A stretch of 15,577 bases of DNA from Phycisphaerales bacterium UBA1161 (GTDB lineage: Bacteria; Planctomycetota; Phycisphaerae; Tepidisphaerales; Tepidisphaeraceae), in the NCBI GenBank assembly GCA_002311745.1, contig DBZL01000037.1:1-15577 (forward strand), read 5' to 3'. Under the pieces are notes generated by a model. That model was not told where the DNA came from and did not search any database. It was given only the letters and a program-made list of their open reading frames with translations. Made by a program: the position numbers and the translations under genes. Below are positions 5,761 to 13,141 of this stretch, one piece after another; within the stretch, counting starts at the first letter, position 1; every line of letters begins with the position of its first letter.

Positions 5761-8700
5761 TTACTGTTGCTTGAGGCGGTCGAGGACGGACTGGGCCTTG
5801 GGGATCATGGCGGTCAGCTCGGCGACGGGGTTGCCCTGCTTGTCGCGGAAGGCGATGGCGCGTTCGGCCATGGAGCGAAGAAACTGGATGTCCGGCTCGT
5901 CGCTGCGTGCGGCGAGGCGCTGGGCGATCTGCTGCGACTCCCTCGCGTGCTGGGCGTCGCCGGCCAACGGCGGCTCGTGGCAGAGGCGGTCGAAATCCAC
6001 CAGGCGGGCTTCCAGTTCCTTGCCCTGCTGCTCGATCTTGGCGGCGTTGGACTGCATGAGCGCCACCTGGCGGTTGCTGACGGACTTGGAATATTCGTTG
6101 GCCAGGGTGATGAGCATGCGCGTCGGCGGGGCCAGGGCGCGGGCGGCCTCGCTGACGCGGTCGCTCAACTGCTGGGCGATCTGCTGCACCCGCGGATCGC
6201 TGGAAAACACGGTGGGGGGCGGCGGCGCCTCGGCGCCGGCTTCCACGGAGAGATCCTCATCGGCGGCGCCGCTGAGAACGGCCTGCTCCCAGGTGGCGGC
6301 ACGCACGCCGGTGAATCGGTACAGCGGACCGAGCCGCAGGTAATGGGGACGCAGGCGCTCCCAATCCTGTTGCACAAGGGTCTCGATCTGGCTCAGGACC
6401 AGCAGCTCGTCGCCGGCAAAATCGCCGGCGGGCGCGGGGCGGATCAGTTGAGGGCGGAAACATCTGAACAGAAGCACGTCGGCGAGAATCACGGCCAGCA
6501 GGCCGCCGCCGTCCAGAATATCGTAGAACCGGTCGAGGAACGGATGTGGCGAAGGCGAGGCCGCGACCAGGGCCAGCACGCCGGCCACCGCCGTGGGCAG
6601 GAGCATCGCGTGATAGAAGGCGAAATCGGTGCGTGTCATGCGCACGCCCAACGTGCGGTTTGACCAGAGGGTGGCCAAGAGGGCCGCCATGCCCGCGGCG
6701 AAAAAGGGATGGGTCAGGATTTCCAGAGAAACGGTCTTGAAATCCCGGGGCGTGACGTCCAGACCCCACAAGACCGATAGCCCGACAAAGACCGCGGCGA
6801 TCACCATGCCCGGGAGCAATTGCATCCGCGTCACCCATTTGCGGACGCGCGCCGCGTGAAGCAGAGGCGCGTCGTTGGCGGGGGCCAGTTGTCCGGCGCG
6901 CGACGACATCTCCAGGCTCTCCAACCAGCCGAATTCCCGGAAGAGCTGCCGGGCTTCGGCCATGTAGGCGGCGGCCAGCTTGCCGCGGAAGGCGGCCAGA
7001 ATCGTGGCGGCCTTGCCGCGCCACTGGGCGCTGTCCAACGCGCGGTGCAGCTCGCGGATGCCCTGGTCGATCTGCTCGCCGTCGAGCATGGCGGTGGCGC
7101 GCTTGGTGGGTTCCTGACGGATCTTGGTGAACGGCTCGCTATCGGCCAGGACGGTCAGGTTATTGCCGACCAGAAACGCCTGATAGGGTTGGCCGTCAAA
7201 CTCGTAATGGGCGACGATGGCGTTGGAGCGGAACAGGAGCAGGTCCTGGCGTTGGATGCGGCCCTGGAATTGGCGGCCGGCGTCCTGCGCCAAGCCGACC
7301 AGCCCGTTGCGCAGGGCGCCGGGCGGGGCCGCCTCCAACAGTGACGGATCGATGCGCTGGCCCGACAAGTGGGCCATGAGCTTGTAATCCTCCGAGTGCA
7401 GATGCGCCACGGCCAACTGGGCGGCCGGGTGGTCCATGGCGGTGGATCGGGATTGTTGCCGCTGGTCCAGCGTGCGCGTCAGGAGCTGGGCCAAGTACAG
7501 CGGGCGCGACCAGGCCTCGGTGAGCACGATGTGCTGGTCGAGGTCTGACTGTCCGCCGCCGGTGACGCTGGCCCACTTGATCAATCGCAGGCGGATGTTG
7601 GCCGATTCGCCTTCATCCATCTGTCGGCCCTGAAAATAGGATTTCAGGGCGAAACGCAGATCATCGGCCGAGCGGACCTGGCGATGGGCCAACTCATCGT
7701 ACAGAAGATTTTCCTGGGCGGGTGAGGGTTGGCGTGGAATGGGCGGGAGGGTCGGGCCGATCGTGGGCGGCGCGAGGTCCTCCTGGATTGCGGCGGCGAT
7801 GCCCGCGGTTGGGGCCATCGCGTCGGCGTCCACCGTCGCCGTGTCGAGCTCTGCGCTGCCGGTCTCCTGGGCGGCGATTGCCTGCTCGGACTGCTCGGGT
7901 TTTGATGCGTCGGGTGCCACGGGGGCACTGACCGGCTCGGGAGCGGGCGGCGGCGGGGGCCGAACCCTGGCGGCCGGCGGCGGCGGCGGCGGCGCTACCT
8001 CGATGATGTCCGCATCCGCGACCGCCGTGGCGGTCCGCGGCGCAGCGGCCGGCGGCGCGGCTGACGCCGGCGCGGCCGGGGACTTCGGCTCCGACGGGGC
8101 ATCGGCAAGACGCAGGATTCGATGCTGCGCGCCGGGTTCCTCGGGCAAGGCGTCGAGGAATTGTTGGGCCGTTTCAAAACGCCGCTCGCGACGCGCGTAG
8201 GATTTGCGGAAGAGTTCATCCAGGGCGGGCGTCACTTCGGGGTTCAATTCGCTGGGCAGTTCAGCGCCGCTGGGGCGCTCGCCGGTGAGCATTTCAAACA
8301 GGACCACGCCCAGGGCGAAGATGTCGGACTTGACATCGGCGGGGGCGCCGAGGCGTTGCTCGGGAGCGATGTACCACATCGCGCCGGTGGAACTGGCGCT
8401 GGGGGAGGCGGCGGCCGCAGCGGTGGCCATGGCCGCCACGCCCACGCCAAAGTCCGTCACCTTCACGCATCCGGGGGCGGAAAATTCGCTGTTGAGGGCG
8501 GCGGCATCGAGCAGGATGTTGTCCGGCTTCAGATCGCCATGGATGATGCCGCGTTCATGTCCATACTGCAGAGCGGCCAATATCTGGCGGAGAATGTTGA
8601 TCGCCTGCGTGACGCTGAGTCGCCGCTTGATGACCCAGGGGCGCAGGCTGCCGCCGGAAACGTATTCGTTGACCAGATAGGGCGGATCGGCTTGAGGATC

Positions 8701-8919
8701 GAACCCGATGGGGTGGACGATGTTGGGGTGCACCAGCCGATGGACGCGAATGCCTTGCTCACGCAGGTTGTGGATGTAGGCCGGATCAGTGGGGACCTTG
8801 ACCGCGGCGATCTGGTCGGCCCACATGTGATGGTGTGCCTTCCAAACCTCGCCATAGGCACCGCGACCCAGGGGTTCGTCCAGGACGTACTCCCCGATGC
8901 GCTGCTTTGGCTGCAGCAT
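5761..8919 (-). CDS. Large membrane Ser/Thr protein kinase, non-RD type (kinase 1)
   Basis: A 1052-residue protein with an N-terminal Hanks-type kinase domain (about 9-260). Key residues are the glycine loop GRGAYGEV (18-25), Lys41 in AAVKV, Glu54, H127-G-D129 with LKPDN, DFG 156-158, APE 185-187 and SDIFALG. The catalytic Asp is preceded by Gly, not Arg, so this is a non-RD kinase. The activation segment is Ala/Ser-rich. Residues 275-400 are a Pro/Ala-rich linker with two poly-Pro runs. An unrecognised soluble region (about 403-690) follows, then four hydrophobic helices (about 699-720, 737-753, 768-786, 804-820) and a Gln-rich, probably coiled-coil C-terminus. With an even number of helices both ends should be cytoplasmic. 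The open frame continues to 9057, but ATG 8919 has AAAAGGGG 5 nt upstream and gives the usual kinase N-terminus. It follows kinase 2 and precedes the amidohydrolase on the same strand. Confidence 0.92.
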   Translation of the reverse strand: MLQPKQRIGEYVLDEPLGRGAYGEVWKAHHHMWADQIAAVKVPTDPAYIHNLREQGIRVHRLVHPNIVHPIGFDPQADPPYLVNEYVSGGSLRPWVIKRRLSVTQAINILRQILAALQYGHERGIIHGDLKPDNILLDAAALNSEFSAPGCVKVTDFGVGVAAMATAAAAASPSASSTGAMWYIAPEQRLGAPADVKSDIFALGVVLFEMLTGERPSGAELPSELNPEVTPALDELFRKSYARRERRFETAQQFLDALPEEPGAQHRILRLADAPSEPKSPAAPASAAPPAAAPRTATAVADADIIEVAPPPPPPAARVRPPPPPAPEPVSAPVAPDASKPEQSEQAIAAQETGSAELDTATVDADAMAPTAGIAAAIQEDLAPPTIGPTLPPIPRQPSPAQENLLYDELAHRQVRSADDLRFALKSYFQGRQMDEGESANIRLRLIKWASVTGGGQSDLDQHIVLTEAWSRPLYLAQLLTRTLDQRQQSRSTAMDHPAAQLAVAHLHSEDYKLMAHLSGQRIDPSLLEAAPPGALRNGLVGLAQDAGRQFQGRIQRQDLLLFRSNAIVAHYEFDGQPYQAFLVGNNLTVLADSEPFTKIRQEPTKRATAMLDGEQIDQGIRELHRALDSAQWRGKAATILAAFRGKLAAAYMAEARQLFREFGWLESLEMSSRAGQLAPANDAPLLHAARVRKWVTRMQLLPGMVIAAVFVGLSVLWGLDVTPRDFKTVSLEILTHPFFAAGMAALLATLWSNRTLGVRMTRTDFAFYHAMLLPTAVAGVLALVAASPSPHPFLDRFYDILDGGGLLAVILADVLLFRCFRPQLIRPAPAGDFAGDELLVLSQIETLVQQDWERLRPHYLRLGPLYRFTGVRAATWEQAVLSGAADEDLSVEAGAEAPPPPTVFSSDPRVQQIAQQLSDRVSEAARALAPPTRMLITLANEYSKSVSNRQVALMQSNAAKIEQQGKELEARLVDFDRLCHEPPLAGDAQHARESQQIAQRLAARSDEPDIQFLRSMAERAIAFRDKQGNPVAELTAMIPKAQSVLDRLKQQ

Positions 8920-8924
8920 GTAGA

Positions 8925-8932
8925 CCCCTTTT
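8925..8932 (-). promoter_or_regulatory. Ribosome binding site fixing the kinase 1 start
   Basis: On the minus strand AAAAGGGG lies 5 nt before the ATG at 8917-8919. The earlier in-frame ATG at 8962-8964 has a G-run only 12 nt upstream and sits inside the candidate promoter. The ATG at 9055-9057 would overlap the end of kinase 2 and add an unstructured basic leader. Confidence 0.6.
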
Positions 8933-8946
8933 ACAGCAGCAATGGA

Positions 8947-8975
8947 AGTATTTTCGGTGCCCATTTTAGCTGCAA
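8947..8975 (-). promoter_or_regulatory. Candidate promoter for kinase 1
   Basis: On the minus strand TTGCAG (8970-8975) and AATACT (8947-8952) are separated by 17 bp. The predicted start is near 8940, about 20 nt before the ATG at 8919. It lies in the 124-bp gap after the kinase 2 stop (9044), so kinase 1 may be transcribed on its own as well as by read-through. Confidence 0.45.
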
Positions 8976-9043
8976 CCCCCTGTAATCGCAAACGTTTAGT
9001 GGCCGCTGGCGATCGGCGGCATCGGGCCTGGCCCCAACCCAAA

Positions 9044-11320
9044 TCACTGCCGGCCAAACACCAAACCCAAGACGGCGACGCCGCTCCCCGCCATTAGCCC
9101 CGCGTGCTCAGGTTGTACCAATTTTAACGTCGGAAGGTGCAAAGAATTTCCACTAAAAATTAGAAGCGCCGCGGCCAACATGCACAGGCCCCAGATGCTT
9201 CCATCCTTGCGCTGGCAATCGGTTTGGCGATTGCGCCGCTGCTCCTCGCCGAGCGACGCGGCGGCGGACACGTCTACGATGGCGTCGGGTCCGGCCGGCG
9301 CGGAGATTGGGTCGATTGGGGGGGTTGGGGTGTCTGGGACCGAGGGCTGCGGACGCGGCTGACGAAGCGTATGCGCTTGGGCGACGGCGGCGTTGACGGT
9401 CTGGAGGGCTTGGGTGCGCGCTTCGCATTCCTCCACGCCCTGGGCTCGCAGGTGTTGTTCCTCGAGTTGGACGAGGTAGCGCTGCTGCCGCTGCTCCTGG
9501 CGCTGGTGCATGCGCCGGTCGACCCAGGCGATGACCGGATCGCGCCAGGCGCCCCATTTTTTGCCATCGCGTCCGCCGCCGCGCACGGCCCAGCGGTGGC
9601 GGGCGCGCATCTTGGCCTCGTAGCCGAACAGCGTCTCGTAAAACTCCTCCCAGCGCAAGCCGGAAAATTTGCACACGAAGCAGCGCAGCGCCTCCTCGTC
9701 CAGGCCGCGCAGGCGAAGCGCCTTGAGCAGGCGTTCGACCTGCTCCAGCGCCGATCGGCGATCATGGCGCACCACGGCGTCGATGGTGAAATGGAAAAGC
9801 GCCGCCAGAACCGCCGCGGCAATCAGGAAACCCAGCCATACCCAGTGCAAATCGAACATCACCAACAGGCCGATCAGCACGGCCAGGGCCAGGAGCGATT
9901 TGCACCAGTCGACGATGCTTGCGCCAAAAACGTATTGGCGCAACTTGCGAAACAGATAGGTCTTTTGAGTGACTCCGCTCAAGACGACGTAACTGGCGAA
10001 ACTGAGCACGGCCAGACCGACGATGCCGCCGGCGAACTTCGAGTAGAAAACGGCGTCGCCGCCGCGGGCGAGGAAGAGCAGCAGCAGGGTGGCGCCGGCG
10101 CATAAGGCGAAATAAGAGGCGATCATCGCCCGGCGCAGGCGGGCCCAGGCGGAACGGTTAAACTGCTCGACGGTGAACTCGAGGGCGCGGGCGTGCTCCT
10201 GGTTGGGGGTAAACGGCTTGCCTTCGCCGGCGACGCCCAGAAAATCCTCCAAGGCGACGATGACCTGGTCCATGTTGGCGTAGCGGTTCTCCGGTTTCTT
10301 GGCCATCATCTTCATGACGATGGCGGACAGAGACGTGGGCAGGCCGCGGACCAGGGCGCCCGGGGGCGTGATCGGCTCGCGGGCGTGTTTGGTGATGACC
10401 TCGGCAGCACTGTTGCCGAGAAAGGGCGGTCGGCCGGTCAGCAAGGTGTAAAGGGTGCAGCCCAGGGAATAAACATCCGCGCGAGCGTCGGCCGCGGCCG
10501 CATCGCAGGCCTGCTCTGGAGCCCTATAGTCCGGCGTACTCCCGCGCTGCATGACCAGGCCCAGGTCCGCCACCTTCACCAAGCCCTGTTCATTGAGCAG
10601 CAAATTCTCCGGCTTGACGTCGCGGTGAATCATGGCGCGATCGTGAGCGAACTTCAGCCCGCGCGCGGCCTGCAACACCAGGGCGACGGCCGTCTCGGCC
10701 TCCAAGCGCCCGCTTTCGTTGAGCAGAGCGGCCAGGCTCTGGCCCTCGACAAATTCCATGCTGAAAAAGTGCGCGATTTCGTCCTGGCCGATGTCGTGGA
10801 TCTGGACGATGTTGTGATGCGAAAGCTGGGCCGCGGCGTAAGCCTCGCGGGCAAAGCGGGCGATGAAGGCCGGGTCCTGCGAAAGCCCCGGCCGCAATAC
10901 CTTCACCGCGACGTTGCGATCCAGGGACAATTGCCGGGCCAGATAGACCGATCCCATGCCTCCCTCGCCGAGCTTCTGCAGAATTGCGTATCCGCCGAGC
11001 CTGCGGCAAATCGCGCCGGCGGGCGAGTCTGCCGCCTCGTCGGCCCAGGGCGCAGGACGCAACGTCACGTAGACCGGTTGAATCAGCGTGGTGGCGGCGG
11101 TCTGAAGCGCCGAAGGCGCCACAGTGCCAACGGCGGCGTTGGACGCCGAAGCGGCGGGCTGGAGATCGGCGTCGGGCATCATCGCCCGCAGCGGCCGGTC
11201 CCCTTCAGGGACCACCAGGATGAATTTCCGGGCGCATTGCGGACAGCGCGGAGTGAATCGCCCGGGGCGCTGGCCCTTGAGCTCCATCAAATTGCCGCAG
11301 TGCGGGCATCGAACCGACAT
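9044..11320 (-). CDS. Membrane Ser/Thr protein kinase with N-terminal zinc ribbon (kinase 2)
   Basis: A 758-residue protein. Residues 5-29 form a zinc ribbon (Cys5, Cys8, Cys26, Cys29: CPHC...CPQC). After an Ala-rich linker comes a Hanks-type kinase domain (about 110-362): GEGGMGSV (118-125), Lys140 in VAVKVL, Glu159, HRDVKPEN (232-239), DLG (252-254), APEQ (267-270) and ADVYSLG. The DLG-to-APE segment is only 12 residues, shorter than the usual 20 or more. Four hydrophobic helices follow (about 399-418, 430-450, 474-490, 492-512), then a charged Trp/Phe-rich region (about 515-640), a Pro-rich linker and two C-terminal helices (about 709-724, 738-755). The ATG has AAAGGTGG 4 nt upstream. It diverges from the FHA-phosphatase gene and precedes kinase 1. 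Catalytic residues are intact, so activity is expected; the substrate is unknown. Confidence 0.93.
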   Translation of the reverse strand: MSVRCPHCGNLMELKGQRPGRFTPRCPQCARKFILVVPEGDRPLRAMMPDADLQPAASASNAAVGTVAPSALQTAATTLIQPVYVTLRPAPWADEAADSPAGAICRRLGGYAILQKLGEGGMGSVYLARQLSLDRNVAVKVLRPGLSQDPAFIARFAREAYAAAQLSHHNIVQIHDIGQDEIAHFFSMEFVEGQSLAALLNESGRLEAETAVALVLQAARGLKFAHDRAMIHRDVKPENLLLNEQGLVKVADLGLVMQRGSTPDYRAPEQACDAAAADARADVYSLGCTLYTLLTGRPPFLGNSAAEVITKHAREPITPPGALVRGLPTSLSAIVMKMMAKKPENRYANMDQVIVALEDFLGVAGEGKPFTPNQEHARALEFTVEQFNRSAWARLRRAMIASYFALCAGATLLLLFLARGGDAVFYSKFAGGIVGLAVLSFASYVVLSGVTQKTYLFRKLRQYVFGASIVDWCKSLLALAVLIGLLVMFDLHWVWLGFLIAAAVLAALFHFTIDAVVRHDRRSALEQVERLLKALRLRGLDEEALRCFVCKFSGLRWEEFYETLFGYEAKMRARHRWAVRGGGRDGKKWGAWRDPVIAWVDRRMHQRQEQRQQRYLVQLEEQHLRAQGVEECEARTQALQTVNAAVAQAHTLRQPRPQPSVPDTPTPPIDPISAPAGPDAIVDVSAAASLGEEQRRNRQTDCQRKDGSIWGLCMLAAALLIFSGNSLHLPTLKLVQPEHAGLMAGSGVAVLGLVFGRQ

Positions 11321-11347
11321 GCACCACCTTTTGCAACCCGGGGCGAC

Positions 11348-11375
11348 AGCTTAATGTCCGCACAAGGACCGTCAA
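11348..11375 (-). promoter_or_regulatory. Candidate promoter for kinase 2
   Basis: On the minus strand TTGACG (11370-11375) is followed after 16 bp by TAAGCT (11348-11353). The predicted start is near 11341, about 20 nt before the ATG at 11320. The spacer contains a short inverted repeat GTCC/GGAC (11356-11369) that could be a regulator site. The -35 is good and the -10 poor. Confidence 0.4.
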
Positions 11376-11425
11376 TCTATTTCCTGGCGGATATTCGGAG
11401 GATTGGGTGCGGATTTGGCTTGTGC

Positions 11426-11454
11426 TTGCCGGGCCATGACCCGGGGCGTAGGCT
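11426..11454 (+). promoter_or_regulatory. Weak candidate promoter for the FHA-GAF-PP2C gene
   Basis: TTGCCG (11426-11431) and TAGGCT (11449-11454) are 17 bp apart. They would give a start only a few nt before the ATG at 11465, in line with the lack of a Shine-Dalgarno there. The palindrome CCGGG-N6-CCCGG (11429-11444) lies across the spacer. Both boxes are poor matches. Confidence 0.25.
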
Positions 11455-11464
11455 TTCCCCTTGC

Positions 11465-13129
11465 ATGTCGGACAGCGCATGGCTGATTCCCCTGCCCGGC
11501 GCGCCAGGGGCGCCGCCCCTGGAGCCGCTGGAACTGAGCCCCACCCCCGGCGGGCTGGTCATCGGCCGACACGAACAGTGCGAGTTGCAGCTTCCCGCGT
11601 CCGCCGAATCGGTTTCGCGGCACCATGCACACTTGATCGAGCAGGGCGGGCGGTGGCGGATCGTCGACCTCAATAGCCGCTGGGGAACCTTCGTCAACGG
11701 CGTCAAGCTGACGCCGCATCGTGAAATGCCCCTCAAGAGCGGCGATCTGATCCGCATCGCGCCCTGGACCTTCAGCTTCAGCACGCAGGGCCTTCCGCAG
11801 CACGGACTGCTGAGCGTCGACGATCGCGATACGGCCACCATGCTGGTTCGCAGCGTAACCTCCGAGCAGGCCAAGCCGCTGCAGGAAGATATGCTGAACC
11901 TGCTTCTGCAAAGCGCTTCGGCGCTTCACGCGGCGGGCGATGAGCTGGCGCTGGCCAACGTGCTGATGGACACGGCTTGCCGGGGCACGGGTCTGCCCAA
12001 CGCAACGATACTGCGGGCGCTGGATGCCGGGGGGCGCGTCGAGGTGCTGGCCAGCCGGATGGGTCCGGCACTGCACGAAGCCGGCGCTGCGGCCTACAGT
12101 CGCACGCTTTTGGCGACGGCATCCCAGGGCACGGTGGTCGAACTGTCGGCCGATAGCGACGGCCAGATGGCGCAAAGCATCGTGGACATGAAGATCGACG
12201 CGGCGATCTGCGCGCCCCTGATGCTGGGCACGACGGTGGCCGCGTATCTTTACCTCGATTCGCGGTCGTCCAGCGGCGGCGCGCGACGGGCGCTGAACGC
12301 CAATGCGTCTTCGTTCTGCCGGGCGCTGGCGAACATGGCGGGACTGGCCCTGGCCAACCTCAAGCGCATCGAGATGGAGCGGCGGGCGGCGCTGATCGAG
12401 GCGGAGCTGGGCGCGGCCGCGGCCGCCCAGCGATGGATTCTCCCGCGCGTGGTCGTGCGCTGCGGGCCGTTTGCGTGCAGCGGCCGCAGCCGACCGGGCC
12501 AGTACCTGGGCGGGGATTTTTTCGACGCCATGACGTTGCCCGATGGGCGATTGGCGGTCAGCCTGGGCGACGTCTGCGGTCACGGCATCGCCGCATCCGT
12601 GCTCATGACCGCGTCGCAGGGATTCCTGCACGCGGCCTTGAACGATCACGGCGATCCGGCCCGGGCGGTGACGGAACTGAACGCTTTTCTGCATCCGCGC
12701 CGCCCGGAAGGCAAGTTCGTCACGCTGTGGGTCGGGGTGTTTGATGCGCGGGAAATGACCGTCACCTACGTCGACGCCGGCCACGGCTATGCGCTGCTGA
12801 GCCGCGCCGACCAAACCTTCGAGCACTTGTCCGCCGGCGACGGACTTCCACTGGCGATCGTGCCCGATTCGAAATACACGACGGCGACGGCGTCCTTGGC
12901 CGGCGGGTGCGGGGTGCTGATCCTCAGCGACGGCATCATCGAGCAATTCGCCGCCGAGCCATCGCCCGCGGGCGAGCGGCGGCAATTCAAATTGTCCGGC
13001 GTGCAGGCCGCCTTGGCGGCCGCGGGCCAGGGCGAGGATGCCATCGAGCGGATTTTCCAGGCGGTTTACCAGTTCGCCGGCACGCAAAACCTGGCCGATG
13101 ACGCAACGGCCGTGCTGGTCAGGTGGTGA
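11465..13129 (+). CDS. FHA-GAF-PP2C (SpoIIE/RsbU-type) protein phosphatase
   Basis: A 554-residue cytoplasmic protein with three domains. The FHA domain (about 25-105) has GR (34-35), SRHH (51-54), DLNS (68-71) and NG (78-79), the residues that bind phosphothreonine peptides. The GAF-like domain (about 140-305) has the typical ATILRALDAGGRVEVLAS strand pattern and CAPLMLG...AYLYLDS. The phosphatase domain (about 330-554) carries metal ligands in GGDFFD (349-354), GDVCGHG (368-374), LSDGIIE (487-493) and DDATAVLV (545-552), so it should be active. The frame is open far upstream (to 10193), antisense to kinase 2. ATG 11465 gives a compact FHA N-terminus and is preferred, though it lacks a clear Shine-Dalgarno. 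Divergent from two kinases, it is the natural candidate to bind and dephosphorylate their products. No anti-sigma or STAS partner gene is present here. Confidence 0.92.
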   Translation: MSDSAWLIPLPGAPGAPPLEPLELSPTPGGLVIGRHEQCELQLPASAESVSRHHAHLIEQGGRWRIVDLNSRWGTFVNGVKLTPHREMPLKSGDLIRIAPWTFSFSTQGLPQHGLLSVDDRDTATMLVRSVTSEQAKPLQEDMLNLLLQSASALHAAGDELALANVLMDTACRGTGLPNATILRALDAGGRVEVLASRMGPALHEAGAAAYSRTLLATASQGTVVELSADSDGQMAQSIVDMKIDAAICAPLMLGTTVAAYLYLDSRSSSGGARRALNANASSFCRALANMAGLALANLKRIEMERRAALIEAELGAAAAAQRWILPRVVVRCGPFACSGRSRPGQYLGGDFFDAMTLPDGRLAVSLGDVCGHGIAASVLMTASQGFLHAALNDHGDPARAVTELNAFLHPRRPEGKFVTLWVGVFDAREMTVTYVDAGHGYALLSRADQTFEHLSAGDGLPLAIVPDSKYTTATASLAGGCGVLILSDGIIEQFAAEPSPAGERRQFKLSGVQAALAAAGQGEDAIERIFQAVYQFAGTQNLADDATAVLVRW

Positions 13130-13141
13130 CCGTATTGTCCC

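Noticed and set aside
7925..8060. GGC-rich tandem-like tract suggestive of a microsatellite or array
   Set aside because: It encodes the poly-Pro/Ala linker of kinase 1 in frame; no regular repeat unit with spacers, so not CRISPR or a separate element.
8122..8985. Plus-strand frame of 287 residues opposite the kinase 1 domain
   Set aside because: Gly/Ala-rich mirror of the kinase coding sequence; no motif or credible start.
10193..11464. In-frame 424-residue upstream extension of the FHA phosphatase
   Set aside because: It lies antisense to the well-supported kinase 2 gene, shows no domain pattern, and the FHA domain begins normally from ATG 11465.
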